From NCBI RefSeq assembly GCF_900188155.1, contig NZ_FZOG01000002.1, positions 62,001-126,000 of the forward strand: 64,000 bases of DNA, given 5' to 3'. Shown piece after piece: positions 51,401 through 61,981 of the stretch (position 1 is its first letter; every line of letters starts with the position of its first letter). The stretch comes from Pseudomonas segetis. GTDB taxonomy: Bacteria > Pseudomonadota > Gammaproteobacteria > Pseudomonadales > Pseudomonadaceae. The notes under the pieces were generated by a model, which was given only the letters and a program-made list of their open reading frames with translations, was not told the DNA's origin and ran no database searches. A program made the translations under genes and the position numbers.

Positions 51401-54247
51401 ATGGCGCAGCAGTATGAACCGGGGCAACGCTGGATCAGTGACAGCGAAGCAGAGCTGGGCTTGGGGACCATCCTCATGCAGGAAGGTCGCATGCTCACGG
51501 TACTTTACCCGGCGACTGGCGAAACCCGTCAATACGCCGCGCGCAGCGCACCACTGACGCGTGTGCGCTTCTCGCCCGGCGATGAGATCACCCATTTTGA
51601 AGGCTGGAAGCTGACCGTACAGGAAGTCAACGATATCGACGGCCTGCTGGTCTATCACGGCCTCAATGCGCAGCATCAAAGCGTGACAATGCCGGAAACC
51701 CAACTCTCCAACTTTATCCAGTTCCGTTTGGCCAGCGACCGCCTGTTCGCCGGCCAGATTGACCCACTGGCCTGGTTCGGCCTGCGTTACCGCACGCTTG
51801 AATTCACCAGTAACCACATGCAATCGCCGCTCTGGGGTCTGGGTGGCGTGCGTGCACAGCCCATTGCGCACCAGCTGCACATTGCCCGCGAAGTTGCAGA
51901 CCGAATTGCACCGCGCGTATTGCTGGCTGACGAAGTCGGCCTGGGTAAAACCATCGAAGCAGGCATGGTGATCCACCGTCAACTGCTCTCTGGCCGTGCC
52001 AATCGCGTACTGATACTGGTTCCTGAAAACCTGCAACACCAGTGGCTGGTGGAAATGCGTCGACGTTTCAACCTCGACGTCGCCCTGTTCGACGCCGAAC
52101 GCTTTATTGAAAGCGACGCCAGCAACCCATTCGAAGACTGCCAACTGGCGCTGGTCGCCCTGGAGTGGCTGCGCGAAGATGAAAAGGCCCAGGACGCTTT
52201 ATTTGCCGCTGGCTGGGACTTGCTGGTAGTCGACGAAGCACACCACCTGGTCTGGCACCCGGAACGCTCCAGCCCGGAATACTCATTGGTCGAGCAACTG
52301 GCTGAAGTCATCCCCGGCGTACTGTTGCTGACCGCAACACCTGAGCAACTCGGCCAGGACAGCCACTTTGCCCGTCTGCGCCTGCTCGACCCCAACCGCT
52401 TCCACGACCTCGAAGCCTTCCGCGCCGAAAGTGCCAACTACCGGCCGATTGCCGAGGCCGTGCAAGAATTGCTGGATCAAGGTCGCCTGTCGTCCGAGGC
52501 CCATAAAACCATTCATGACTTCCTTGGTGCCGAAGGCGAAGGCCTGCTGGCAGCAGTCAATGACGGCGACAGCGAAGCCTCGGCGCGCTTGATCCGCGAA
52601 CTGCTCGATCGCCACGGCACTGGCCGCCTGCTGTTTCGTAACACCCGTGCCGCTGTCCAGGGTTTCCCTGAGCGGGAACTGCATGCCTATCCGCTACCAA
52701 GCCCGGACGAGTACATGGAGTTGCCGATTGGCGAGCATCCGGACCTGTACCCGGAAGTCAGCTATCAAGCCCAAGCCGAGGTGGATGAAGAACAGCGCTG
52801 GTGGCGCTTCGACCCGCGTGTCGAGTGGTTGATCGACACCTTGAAGATGCTGAAAAAGTTCAAGGTCCTGGTGATCTGCGCCCACGCCGAAACCGCGCTG
52901 GACCTTGAAGACGCACTGCGCGTGCGCTCGGGCATCCCCGCCACCGTATTCCACGAAGGCATGAGCATCCTTGAGCGTGACCGTGCCGCCGCTTACTTCG
53001 CTGACGAAGAATTCGGCGCCCAGGTGCTGATCTGCTCCGAGATCGGCAGTGAAGGCCGCAACTTCCAGTTCTCTCACCACCTGGTACTGTTCGACCTGCC
53101 GGCCCACCCCGACCTGCTTGAGCAGCGTATTGGCCGTCTTGATCGTATCGGCCAAAAGCACCGTATCCAGTTGCATGTGCCCTACCTTGAGAGCAGCCCG
53201 CAAGAGCGCTTGTTCCAGTGGTATCACAATGCGCTCAACGCATTTCTGGCCACCTGCCCGACAGGTAACGCCCTTCAGCATCAGTTTGGCAGCCGCATGT
53301 TGCCGCTGCTGGAAAGCGGTGATGACAGCGAATGGCAAGCCCTGGCGGACGAAGCCAAAACCGAGCGTGTACGTCTTGAAGGCGAGTTGCATGCGGGGCG
53401 CGACCGCCTGCTGGAGCTTAACTCCGGCGGCGCCGGTGAAGGCCAGACCCTGGCGGCCGATATCGAAGAGCAGGACGACCAGTTCGCCTTGCCGATCTAC
53501 ATGGAGCAGTTGTTCAATGCCTTCGGTATTGACAGCGAAGACCACTCGGAAAACGCACTGATCCTGCGCCCAAGCGAGAAGATGCTCGACGCCAGCTTCC
53601 CGCTCGGCGACGACGAAGGCGTGACCATCACCTACGACCGCAACCTGGCGCTAAGCCGCGAAGACATGCAGTTCCTGACCTGGGAACACCCCATGGTGCA
53701 AGGCGCCATGGATCTGGTGCGCTCCGGTTCGATGGGCAACACTGGCGTGGCCTTGATCAAGAACAAGGCGCTAAAACCAGGCACCGTATTGCTTGAGCTG
53801 CTCTATGTCAGTGATGTGGTCGCACCACGCGCCCTGCAACTTGGTCGCTACCTGCCGCCGGCAGCGCTGCGTTGCCTGCTCGACGCCAACGGTAACGACC
53901 TTGCCAGCAAGGTGGCCTTCGAGACGCTCAACGATCAATTGGAAAGCGTGCCACGCGCCAGCGCCAACAAGTTCGTCCAGGCGCAGCGCGACACACTCAA
54001 CCCGCAAATTGCAGTGGGTGAAGAAAAAGTCATGCCGCGCCACCTGGAGCGTGTCGCCGAAGCCAAGCGTCGCCTGGCAGCTGATATGGATGAAGAGCTG
54101 GCCCGTCTCACCGCATTGCAAGCGGTCAACCCAAGCGTGCGAGACAGCGAGATCGAAACCCTGCGCAACCAGCGTGAGCAAGGCTTGAGCTCGCTCGATA
54201 AAGCGGCGTTACGTCTTGAGGCAATCCGCGTGTTGGTTGCAGGTTAA
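51401..54247 (+). CDS. rapA: RNA polymerase-associated protein RapA
   Basis: A 948-residue Swi2/Snf2 ATPase: N-terminal Tudor-like domains (~1-105), Walker A DEVGLGKT (~176), DEAH-type DEAHHL (~277), TATPEQ, and C-terminal helicase domain with [16 protein letters not shown] and [11 protein letters not shown]. It recycles RNA polymerase after termination. GGGAGA precedes the ATG. The length matches the family (~950-970). Confidence 0.97.
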   Translation: MAQQYEPGQRWISDSEAELGLGTILMQEGRMLTVLYPATGETRQYAARSAPLTRVRFSPGDEITHFEGWKLTVQEVNDIDGLLVYHGLNAQHQSVTMPETQLSNFIQFRLASDRLFAGQIDPLAWFGLRYRTLEFTSNHMQSPLWGLGGVRAQPIAHQLHIAREVADRIAPRVLLADEVGLGKTIEAGMVIHRQLLSGRANRVLILVPENLQHQWLVEMRRRFNLDVALFDAERFIESDASNPFEDCQLALVALEWLREDEKAQDALFAAGWDLLVVDEAHHLVWHPERSSPEYSLVEQLAEVIPGVLLLTATPEQLGQDSHFARLRLLDPNRFHDLEAFRAESANYRPIAEAVQELLDQGRLSSEAHKTIHDFLGAEGEGLLAAVNDGDSEASARLIRELLDRHGTGRLLFRNTRAAVQGFPERELHAYPLPSPDEYMELPIGEHPDLYPEVSYQAQAEVDEEQRWWRFDPRVEWLIDTLKMLKKFKVLVICAHAETALDLEDALRVRSGIPATVFHEGMSILERDRAAAYFADEEFGAQVLICSEIGSEGRNFQFSHHLVLFDLPAHPDLLEQRIGRLDRIGQKHRIQLHVPYLESSPQERLFQWYHNALNAFLATCPTGNALQHQFGSRMLPLLESGDDSEWQALADEAKTERVRLEGELHAGRDRLLELNSGGAGEGQTLAADIEEQDDQFALPIYMEQLFNAFGIDSEDHSENALILRPSEKMLDASFPLGDDEGVTITYDRNLALSREDMQFLTWEHPMVQGAMDLVRSGSMGNTGVALIKNKALKPGTVLLELLYVSDVVAPRALQLGRYLPPAALRCLLDANGNDLASKVAFETLNDQLESVPRASANKFVQAQRDTLNPQIAVGEEKVMPRHLERVAEAKRRLAADMDEELARLTALQAVNPSVRDSEIETLRNQREQGLSSLDKAALRLEAIRVLVAG

Positions 54248-54264
54248 GTAGCCGACTCGAATCA

Positions 54265-54293
54265 AGAAGCCCGCATTCGCGGGCTTCTTTTTG
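54265..54293. terminator. Intrinsic terminator after rapA
   Basis: AGAAGCCCGC (54265-54274) pairs with GCGGGCTTCT (54279-54288) around ATTC and is followed by T-rich sequence. Confidence 0.9.
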
Positions 54294-54306
54294 TGTGCGT
54301 GAAAGC

Positions 54307-55656
54307 TCAGCCCAAGGCCACGCCAGCATCCAGCGGCACCTCGGCGGACATTTTGTGCTGCATGCGCTGCGCATCCGCAGCAAAGCAGCGCGAAGCCTGG
54401 ACCAACGCCAGCATGGTCAGGAACAACGCCACTGGTATCAGATACATCGCATCATGCAAACCAACTGCCTTGAACGCCTCGTTCATCTCGCTGGCACCTG
54501 CCGCCAGCATCGCCGCCTGGGCAAAGTGATCAGACAGCAAACCAACCGCCAATGGCCCGAGACCACCGCCCAGCAAGTAAAGACCGGCAAAAAACAACGC
54601 CACGGCCGTGGCCCGCAAGCGGGGTTCTACGACATCTTGAATCGCCGTGTACACACAGGTGTAGAAGTTGTAGGAGAACAGCCAGCCGAGGCTGAACACG
54701 CCGACAAATACGGCGACATCGATACGTCCGGAGAACAGGGCGTAGCCGGTTGCCAGCGTTGCAATCAGCATGCTCAACGCCGCAAATAACAGGCGCCCGG
54801 TCTCTGAACGCTGGTGAATCTTGTCCGCGACCCAGCCACCCAGGGTCAAGCCGACAAGGCCGGTCAAGCCCACGATCACGCCAGTGGCCACGGCCGCTTG
54901 CTCCAGGGGTAGCAAGAAGTAGCGCTGCAGCATCGGCACCATGAATGAGTTGCAAGCATAGGTTGCAAAGTTGAACGCCAAACCGGCCAGCACCAGCCAC
55001 CAGAATGTGCGAATCGCCAGCACCTTGCGCAGCGGCTTTTCAACCTTGGTGTTTGCCACGGCAACGCGCTCGGATGCGCCACGCGCGGGTTCCTTGATAA
55101 AGAACATCATCAGCGCCAGAAGCAAGCCTGGCACCGCCGCGATAAAAAATGGCGCTCGCCAGCTGTCAAAGATACGCACCATGCTGCCGATGGTAAAAAA
55201 CGCCAGCAACAAGCCAATCGGCAAACCGAGCATGAAAATACCCATCGCCCTGGCACGTTTGTGCGCCGGGAACAGATCGCCAATCAGTGAATTTGCGGCA
55301 GGTGCATAGCTGGCTTCACCAATGCCGATGCCCATGCGAATCAGCAAGAAACTCCAGAAATTCCACGCCAGGCCATTGACCGCGGTCAAGCCGCTCCAGG
55401 CCGCCAGGCCCCAGCCCATGATTTTGCGCCGTGCGCCAGTATCCGCCATGCGCCCAAGCGGCACGCCTGCAATGGCGTAGACAATGGTAAATGCCGTGCC
55501 CACCAGCCCCAGCTGCAGATCGCTCAGGCTCCATTCTTTGCGCAGAGGCTCGATAATGATCGCCGGAATGGTGCGATCGAAAAAATTGAACATGTTGGCC
55601 AGAAACAGCAAAAACAAAACGCGCCACGCATTGGCTGCCTGCTGGGTGGGTTGCAT
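54307..55656 (-). CDS. MFS transporter (Spinster/hexuronate-like)
   Basis: A 449-residue 12-helix transporter, starting MQPTQQAANAWRVLFLLFLA with AGGAAA before it. MFNFFDRTIPAIIIEPL and GRMADTGARRKIMGWGLAAW are typical of the anion:cation symporter/Spinster group. It may import organic acids. A frame extended to 55710 lacks homology. It is convergent with rapA. Confidence 0.88.
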   Translation of the reverse strand: MQPTQQAANAWRVLFLLFLANMFNFFDRTIPAIIIEPLRKEWSLSDLQLGLVGTAFTIVYAIAGVPLGRMADTGARRKIMGWGLAAWSGLTAVNGLAWNFWSFLLIRMGIGIGEASYAPAANSLIGDLFPAHKRARAMGIFMLGLPIGLLLAFFTIGSMVRIFDSWRAPFFIAAVPGLLLALMMFFIKEPARGASERVAVANTKVEKPLRKVLAIRTFWWLVLAGLAFNFATYACNSFMVPMLQRYFLLPLEQAAVATGVIVGLTGLVGLTLGGWVADKIHQRSETGRLLFAALSMLIATLATGYALFSGRIDVAVFVGVFSLGWLFSYNFYTCVYTAIQDVVEPRLRATAVALFFAGLYLLGGGLGPLAVGLLSDHFAQAAMLAAGASEMNEAFKAVGLHDAMYLIPVALFLTMLALVQASRCFAADAQRMQHKMSAEVPLDAGVALG

Positions 55657-56032
55657 GCGAAGTTTCCTATTATTCTTGTTGTTTTGCTGAAACCTCAGAC
55701 AGCGTTCCAACTATTGATGTTGCAAGCACGCTAGAGCCTATGGCGGCCTGTGTCTGTGACTATTCGCATGCTGAATCCACGGCCCTAACCCAACCCTATC
55801 CATGGCATCCGTACATAAGGACAGTGACGCCTGCTGAGCCAAACATTCCCATCCAGCCAGAACGCGAAGTTCGACCGGCTTAAACCTGTGTTTATGCAGC
55901 GTTCCAGGCCCGGTCGTTGTTTCTTCAACAACTTTTTCGCGCATTGACCCTCAATGGCTACACTTGCATGAGCCAATGTCACTTTGCCAGCCCTGAGACG
56001 AATGGCATTCGGTTGCTACTGGAGAAATAATC
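55657..56032. other. Divergent spacer between the MFS gene and nbdA
   Basis: Non-coding; contains an AT-rich stem GTTGTT-TCTTC-AACAAC followed by TTTTT at 55916-55937, a weak terminator or regulator-like element. Promoters for both genes should lie here, but no boxes are clear. Confidence 0.4.
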
Positions 56033-58204
56033 ATGGATTGGTTTGATCTGCGATTTATCCAGCACATGCCATCAGATGGTCATCTGCTGGAAACCAGTCA
56101 TCAAAGCCTGGGCATGATGCTCCTGGCTTTTCTACTGGCCTGTATTGCCTGTTACACCGTTCTTGAAGTGATTGAGCGCATCAGCCAGGCGCAACAGCCA
56201 CTGAGCCGCTGGTTGTGGCGGATAGTCGGTGCGCTCTGCCTGGGCAGTGGCTCCTGGGTACTGCACTTTATCAATCAGTTACCCGCTGAAGAATATGCGC
56301 AGTCTGCCGTAGCTGCGCCGGCAAACTTCAGTTCCCTGTGTGTCGCAACGGCTTCGGCCTTTGTGGTCATGCTGAGCATCTCCAAGGGGCACGCCAAACC
56401 GGCACGACTTTTCACTAGCGCCTTGCTTATCAGTTTGAGCAGCACAGTGCTGCATCTGTTTGCGATCACCCAAAGTCCCCAGGTGATCGCCCTGTTTTAC
56501 TCGCCCCTGCTGATCATGGCCGCGCTCGCCTTCGCTTGCGCATTCAGCTATGCCGCCCTGTATAGCTACGACCACCAGCATGCACAATCCCCGGCGATGT
56601 CACGGTTGAGCCGGATTACCGCCAGCGCAGCGCTTGCACTGGCCATTGAGTTCACGCACAGCTTCGGTGTGGAAGCTGTGGTCGCCGACCTCGCAAGCAC
56701 TGCTTCAACAGACGTGCCGGGGGCTGAGTCGCACATGGCCCTGATTGTCTCGTGCCTGGCATTGCTTGGATTTGCCGCGAGCCTGATTGCCGCAGCGCGA
56801 GACAAGTACCAGGTCGTCAACCAGTCTAATGTGCATCGGGTCAATAGCCTGCTCAACCAACTGGACCACGCCCGCACATCGCTCCAGCAAGCAGCCAACT
56901 ATGATGTTTTAACCCAGCACTTGAACCGCCGGGGCCTGAACCTCGCATTCACCGAGAAGCTGCTCAAGCACCAACAAACCAATACACCACTGGGCGTACT
57001 GGTTATCGATATCGACCATTTCAAGCGGATCAACGACAGCCTGGGCCATGCTATCGGCGACAGCATGCTCAAAGTAATAGCCGAGCGCGTGAGCTCAGCC
57101 TTGCGCAACGACGACGTACTCTCACGCCTGGGAGGCGATGAGTTCTGTGTGCTTGCCAGCCTCAAATCCAAGGATGAAGCACGGGTGTTGGCCGGGCGCG
57201 TTTTACTGGCAATGAAAGAACCCATAGTGATCAATGGCCGCTGCATGACGATGACCACCAGCATCGGCATCTGCATGTTTCCCGAGGATGGCAACAGCCC
57301 GGATGAACTGCTCAAGCATGCCGAACTGGCGCTGTACCAAGCCAAGGGCAGCGGACGCAATCAGATGCATGTGTTTAGCTCGCAGCTAAAGGCCAAGGCC
57401 AGTGTTGAATTGCTGCTCGAAGAAGAACTGCACACCGCCTTGCGCAGCGATCAAGGCCTGCAACTCTTCTATCAGCCAATACTCAATTTGCACAGCGGGA
57501 AGCTCAGCAAGCTTGAGGCGCTCGTGCGCTGGCAGCACCCTCAGCGGGGGCTGCTAAGCCCTGACCGGTTTATTGGTATCGCTGAAGCCAACGGCTTTAT
57601 CGCTGAGCTGGATAACTGGGTACTGCGCCGTGCTTGCTGTGATCTCTCACGATTGGCCGACGAGGGTCACGAGCATATCAAGATCGCCGTCAATTGCTCT
57701 GCGCTCAACCTGGGTCGCAAGGAGTTGGCCACGGAAGTCAGCGAGGCGCTGTTGCACTTCTCGGTTCCTGCGCAACGACTCGAACTGGAGGTCACCGAAA
57801 ACGCCCTGATGGGAAATATCGGCCAAGCCATCGATCTACTTCAAGAGCTGCGCGCCCAAGGCGTCAGTTTATCTATTGACGACTTTGGTACTGGCTATTC
57901 GTCACTGGCTTACCTGAAACGCTTACCCATCGACACCTTGAAAATCGATCGCTCTTTCATCCAGGACATTCCCGGTGCCAATGAAGACATGGAAATTGTC
58001 CAAGCCATAATCGCCATGGCTCATTCACTGCGACTCAAAGTGGTGGCCGAGGGCGTGGAAACCCCCGAGCAATTGGACCTGCTCGCTAAATTGAAATGCG
58101 ACAGCATTCAGGGCTACCTGCTCAGCCGCCCCATTCCCATGCAGCAACTACTGACCTTCCTCGCAGACTTCAAGGTAGAAAGCAGTCTTGCACATCACCT
58201 ATAG
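56033..58204 (+). CDS. nbdA: MHYT-GGDEF-EAL c-di-GMP protein, NbdA-like
   Basis: A 723-residue protein. Seven-helix MHYT-like sensor (~20-260) retains three His (H78 in WVLHFI, H141 in TVLHLF, H209 in EFTHSF), but the Met and Tyr of the MHYT motif are lost in all. GGDEF motif LGGDEF is intact (~366-371), and EAL is intact (E495 in LEALVRW, IDDFGTGYS, LKIDRS). P. aeruginosa NbdA has a degenerate AGDEF and works as a phosphodiesterase that responds to NO; here both catalytic motifs look competent. It lies next to rapA as in P. aeruginosa. Confidence 0.92.
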   Translation: MDWFDLRFIQHMPSDGHLLETSHQSLGMMLLAFLLACIACYTVLEVIERISQAQQPLSRWLWRIVGALCLGSGSWVLHFINQLPAEEYAQSAVAAPANFSSLCVATASAFVVMLSISKGHAKPARLFTSALLISLSSTVLHLFAITQSPQVIALFYSPLLIMAALAFACAFSYAALYSYDHQHAQSPAMSRLSRITASAALALAIEFTHSFGVEAVVADLASTASTDVPGAESHMALIVSCLALLGFAASLIAAARDKYQVVNQSNVHRVNSLLNQLDHARTSLQQAANYDVLTQHLNRRGLNLAFTEKLLKHQQTNTPLGVLVIDIDHFKRINDSLGHAIGDSMLKVIAERVSSALRNDDVLSRLGGDEFCVLASLKSKDEARVLAGRVLLAMKEPIVINGRCMTMTTSIGICMFPEDGNSPDELLKHAELALYQAKGSGRNQMHVFSSQLKAKASVELLLEEELHTALRSDQGLQLFYQPILNLHSGKLSKLEALVRWQHPQRGLLSPDRFIGIAEANGFIAELDNWVLRRACCDLSRLADEGHEHIKIAVNCSALNLGRKELATEVSEALLHFSVPAQRLELEVTENALMGNIGQAIDLLQELRAQGVSLSIDDFGTGYSSLAYLKRLPIDTLKIDRSFIQDIPGANEDMEIVQAIIAMAHSLRLKVVAEGVETPEQLDLLAKLKCDSIQGYLLSRPIPMQQLLTFLADFKVESSLAHHL

Positions 58205-58225
58205 GCAAGCGCCTGAACACGCAGC

Positions 58226-59020
58226 TCAGGCCTGATCCAGCTGCGTGCGCCATTGACTTAGCCAGCTCAGACTGGCCTGGGTGCCCTGGGCGCCAGGTTT
58301 GTACTCGGCCCCCATCCAGCCCTCATAACCAGAGGCGTTGAGGCTTTTGAACGCGGCCATAAAGTCCAGGTTGCCGCTGCCTGGAGCGCCACGACCAGGA
58401 CAGTCGGCAAATTGCACATGACCGATACGGCCTTTGAGCCGCTGGACACCAGAACTGATGTCATCGTCCTGCATGGCCATGTGATAGATATCGTACTGGG
58501 CGCTGCAGTTGGCGTGATCGACCCTCTCCAGCAGGGCATGCAGATGCTCGCTTGTATTGATTAAAAAACCGGGCATATCCGTTGTATTGACCGCCTCGCA
58601 CACCACCGCAATACCCAGCAAGGCGAAGGCGTCTGCAGTCTTGCGCAAGTTTGCTGCCAGTGTTTGCAAGGCTTGTTCGCGCTCAACCCCATCTGCCAGC
58701 CTTCCTGGCAGTACGTTGACCATGGCCGGGCGTAACATCGCCGCATAGCTCAAAGCAGTCTCCAGCGCTTGATCAAACTCGGCCTGGCGCGCCGGTACCG
58801 CCGCCAAGCCATCTCCGCCAGTCATCAGGTCTGCGGCTGGCAGGTTGATCACGCGCAACGGCATGCCTGCGGCTTCAAGCGCCTCCTTCAAGCGAATAGC
58901 GGGAACCTCATAGGGAAACTGGATCTCAACCCCGTCAAAACCCGCTGCACTGGCAGCGACTATTCGATCAACCAGAGGCAGTTCGGTAAATAGCAGTGAT
59001 AAGTTGGCGCAGATTTTCAT
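58226..59020 (-). CDS. hyi: Hydroxypyruvate isomerase
   Basis: A 264-residue TIM-barrel isomerase starting MKICANLSLLFTELPLVDR; CEAVNTTDMPGFLINT, QYDIYHMAMQ, VQFADCPGRGAPGSG and MGAEYKPG are Hyi signatures with conserved Glu, Asp and His metal/catalytic residues. It interconverts hydroxypyruvate and tartronate semialdehyde in the glyoxylate route. Its start overlaps the 3' end of the reductase gene (ATGA). Confidence 0.93.
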   Translation of the reverse strand: MKICANLSLLFTELPLVDRIVAASAAGFDGVEIQFPYEVPAIRLKEALEAAGMPLRVINLPAADLMTGGDGLAAVPARQAEFDQALETALSYAAMLRPAMVNVLPGRLADGVEREQALQTLAANLRKTADAFALLGIAVVCEAVNTTDMPGFLINTSEHLHALLERVDHANCSAQYDIYHMAMQDDDISSGVQRLKGRIGHVQFADCPGRGAPGSGNLDFMAAFKSLNASGYEGWMGAEYKPGAQGTQASLSWLSQWRTQLDQA

Positions 59021-59907
59021 AGTTTTTGCTCACGGTATTGCTGAACCAGAGTGGCGGGGTCTTTTTCCAGATAGCCTTGGCTGCCATGCAAGCGCATCAG
59101 CTGAGCGGCCAAGCCAGTTACGGGCGTTGCCGAGCCTGTCTGCTGGGCGACTCGAACGGCGGTATCCAGATCCTTGAGCAAGGTGCGTACGTGCCACTTG
59201 ATGGGTTCAAACTCACTCGCCGCCATTTGCGGCGCAAGAATCTGCAAGGGTTTCGAATCGGCAAAACCGCCGGCCAGGGCTGGCGCGATCAGGCTTGCAT
59301 CGACCCCTGACTTTTCAGCCAGGGCCATGACCTCGGCAATGACCAAGGCATTGCAGGCAACGATCATCTGGTTGCAGACCTTGGTCACCTGCCCCGCGCC
59401 CACATCGCCCATGCGCGTGAGGCGCTGGCCAAGATGGGCCAGCACGGGCCGGATTCGTTCGATGTCTGCATGGCTGCCGCCCGCCATGATTGCCAATGAC
59501 CCCGCCTCCGCGCCAGCGGTACCGCCAGAGACCGGCGCATCGATCCAGCGCATGCCGGTACGGCTCTCAAGCTCGGCGGCCATGTCCCGGGTTTGTGCGG
59601 GGTCAAGACTGGAAAAATCGACCAACAGTTGGCCCGCCCTTGCTGTCTCGGCCACGCCGCCGGGGCCGAACACGACTTCACGTACCACATCGGTATTGGC
59701 CAGGCACAACATGATGATGTCAGCCTTGGCACAGAGTTGTGCCGGTTGATCCACCGAAGCCGCGCCCTGCTCAATCAGCGGCTGGCACTTCTCAGGCGAG
59801 CGATTCCAAACCGCCAACGGATAACCTGCCGCCAACAGGCGACGCGTCATCGGCAGGCCCATCAGACCAATTCCAGCAAAAGCTAAAGCGGGTAAACCAG
59901 CAGGCAT
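59017..59907 (-). CDS. Beta-hydroxyacid dehydrogenase (tartronate semialdehyde reductase-like)
   Basis: A ~296-residue NAD(P)-dependent dehydrogenase, Rossmann motif GIGLMGLPM (~11-19), DAPVSGGTAGA substrate loop, and catalytic Lys in KVCNQMIVACN (~172). Coupled to hyi, it most likely reduces tartronate semialdehyde to D-glycerate. The ATG at 59907 has GGAG at 6 bases. 3-hydroxyisobutyrate dehydrogenase is a close alternative. Confidence 0.88.
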   Translation of the reverse strand: MPAGLPALAFAGIGLMGLPMTRRLLAAGYPLAVWNRSPEKCQPLIEQGAASVDQPAQLCAKADIIMLCLANTDVVREVVFGPGGVAETARAGQLLVDFSSLDPAQTRDMAAELESRTGMRWIDAPVSGGTAGAEAGSLAIMAGGSHADIERIRPVLAHLGQRLTRMGDVGAGQVTKVCNQMIVACNALVIAEVMALAEKSGVDASLIAPALAGGFADSKPLQILAPQMAASEFEPIKWHVRTLLKDLDTAVRVAQQTGSATPVTGLAAQLMRLHGSQGYLEKDPATLVQQYREQKL

Positions 59908-60066
59908 CATCAACTCCAGTCTCGACAAAGGTTATGCGGCTATCTTAAACCCAAAGCATGGTCGTCATTCAGTCGCTAGCTGATTAGACTATGGGCTTTC
60001 GAGCATAGTAGGCTGCAGCACAATGCGACTGTGCCCAATTCACTGCCACAAGACCAAGGGACTTCC

Positions 60067-60420
60067 ATGAGCATCACTCGCTTAGAAACCTCCGCACGCA
60101 TGAGCCGCGTTGTCGTTCATAACAATACCGCCTACCTGTGCGGCCAGGTTGCCGAAGACCGCACAGCGGGTATCGAAGATCAAACCCGGACCATGCTGGC
60201 CAAGGTTGATGCACTGCTTGAGTCGGTCAACAGCAGCCGCGAGCAGATTCTCTCTGCAACCATTTACATCAAGGACATGAGCCACTTCGCGGCCATGAAC
60301 AGCGTGTGGGATAACTGGGTACCCAGTGGCTTTGCACCGGCCCGCGCATGCGTGCAAGCGAGCATGGCCAGCCCTGAACTGCTGGTTGAAATATCCGTAG
60401 TCGCTGCGATTACAGAGTAA
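60067..60420 (+). CDS. RidA-family enamine/imine deaminase
   Basis: A 117-residue RidA-family protein from [13 protein letters not shown] with AAGGGA before it. PARACVQAS keeps the conserved Arg. Trimeric RidA proteins hydrolyse reactive enamines. The six-base gap to the AraC gene suggests an operon; it is divergent from the hyi-reductase pair. Confidence 0.9.
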   Translation: MSITRLETSARMSRVVVHNNTAYLCGQVAEDRTAGIEDQTRTMLAKVDALLESVNSSREQILSATIYIKDMSHFAAMNSVWDNWVPSGFAPARACVQASMASPELLVEISVVAAITE

Positions 60421-60425
60421 AGGTC

Positions 60426-61247
60426 ATGACCGATAGCGTGCCGCAATTCTGCCGTGACCCGGCATTGCCAGCCATTGAGGCACGCTCGATTATTGATGGG
60501 CGCAAGGTCTGTTATGCGCTGCATGCCCACGCCCACTTTTCCATTGGGGTGATTACCGCCGGAGCCTGCACCTACATCAACGGCGCTCAACGCCAGGCTA
60601 TCAGCCAAGGCACCACTGTGCTGATGAATCCGCAGGCGGTGCATGCCTGCAACCCGATTGACGAGCAACCCTGGTCCTATCGAATGCTCTATGTCGACTA
60701 CCAATGGCTGGCTCGGGTACAAGCCTCTGTGCGGCGGCTTTCAATTGAGCAATTCCAGGCCTACCAGCCGATACTGAGCCTTTCCCCGACGCTCTTCGAG
60801 GCCTTCAATCAGTTCTACGACAAGCTGCTCGACACCTCGCTCGCGCCAAAGCAGAAGCAGGCATCGGCGCTGGCGTTCTTCACCCTGATGGATCGCACGC
60901 TCGCGCCATCGATTGACGCAGCAAGCGAACCCGAACAAGCCCATGCCAAGCTTGAACTGGCTGCGGCGTTTATCCGTGAAAACTGCGCGCAGCCGCTGAG
61001 CCTGCAACAGATCAGCGACGCAGCCGGCCTCTCCCGCTCGTACATGATTCGTGCTTTTCGCCAGCACTTCGGCATGACACCACACACCTACCTGACCAAC
61101 CAGCGCGTGCAACTTGCGCAACGCCTGCTCAAGCGCGGCGAGTTGATCGTCGATGCGGCGCTGGCAGCAGGCTTTGCCGACCAGGCGCACCTGCAACGCA
61201 CCTTCAAACAGTTCATGGCCGCCACGCCCGGGCAATACCGGGGCTGA
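60426..61247 (+). CDS. AraC-family transcriptional regulator
   Basis: A 273-residue AraC regulator: N-terminal cupin-type sensing domain (~10-150, HAHAHFSIGVITAG), and C-terminal double helix-turn-helix (~180-270, ISDAAGLSRSYMIRAFRQHFG, GFADQAHLQRTFKQF). It could control ridA, the adjacent LysE exporter, or hyi. Its stop directly abuts the stop of the convergent LysE gene with no spacer. Confidence 0.93.
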   Translation: MTDSVPQFCRDPALPAIEARSIIDGRKVCYALHAHAHFSIGVITAGACTYINGAQRQAISQGTTVLMNPQAVHACNPIDEQPWSYRMLYVDYQWLARVQASVRRLSIEQFQAYQPILSLSPTLFEAFNQFYDKLLDTSLAPKQKQASALAFFTLMDRTLAPSIDAASEPEQAHAKLELAAAFIRENCAQPLSLQQISDAAGLSRSYMIRAFRQHFGMTPHTYLTNQRVQLAQRLLKRGELIVDAALAAGFADQAHLQRTFKQFMAATPGQYRG

Positions 61248-61835
61248 TCAAGCCAGTAGCAAATAGCCGCAACACAGCACCAGCAGCGCCGCCATAGAGC
61301 GGTTGAACACACGCATGGCAGTTGGTGAATTCAGGTACTGCTGCAAGAAGGTCCCAGCCACTGCCCAGCAGGCAATCGACAGGTAGCAGACGATAAAGTA
61401 AATCGTTGAAAACGCGGCAATCTGCTGCACGTCGCCATCAGCCACGAACGCGCCCATGCCAGCAACGCAGGCCATCCAGGCCTTGGGGTTGAGCCACTGC
61501 AGCGTTGCTCCATAGAGAAACGACGGCGCCCGCCCCCTTGCAGCTGTGTCCAGTTGACCGCTATCGGTTGCCAGCTTGAAGGCCATGAACAACAAAAATG
61601 CCACGCCAGCCAGCTTGATCAGCTCGGTCAGAAACGGCCACAGTTGCAAGACCTTGTGCAAACCCAATCCCGTCAATACCAACAACAAGGTGAAGCCCAG
61701 CGTTGCACCGGTTACATGCCGCAGGCTGGCACGCAGGCCAAACTGCACTGCGCTACTCAGGGCGATGATATTGACCGGCCCCGGTGAAATTGAACTGGCC
61801 AGGGCAAACGCCGCCATCGACAACCAAACACTCAT
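61248..61835 (-). CDS. LysE-family amino-acid exporter
   Basis: A 195-residue inner-membrane protein with six helices, starting MSVWLSMAAFALASSISPGP, with GAGGG six bases upstream. SPGPVNIIALSSAVQFGLRA is the family signature. Likely amino-acid exporter, perhaps controlled by the convergent AraC regulator. Confidence 0.92.
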   Translation of the reverse strand: MSVWLSMAAFALASSISPGPVNIIALSSAVQFGLRASLRHVTGATLGFTLLLVLTGLGLHKVLQLWPFLTELIKLAGVAFLLFMAFKLATDSGQLDTAARGRAPSFLYGATLQWLNPKAWMACVAGMGAFVADGDVQQIAAFSTIYFIVCYLSIACWAVAGTFLQQYLNSPTAMRVFNRSMAALLVLCCGYLLLA

Positions 61836-61981
61836 ACCCAACCCTCACGCAACTGTATTCAGGAAGCGCAAGGCTAAACAGCATGCAATCGCAAGGATTG
61901 AAGAAAAATACCCTGGGTAGCTGGTCTACTCTGAAACGCGAGACTAGCTTGAGCCCAATCACATCGACACAGGAGCCGCCA

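Noticed and set aside
51350..52144. Minus-strand open frame of 264 codons
   Set aside because: Antisense to the N-terminus of RapA.
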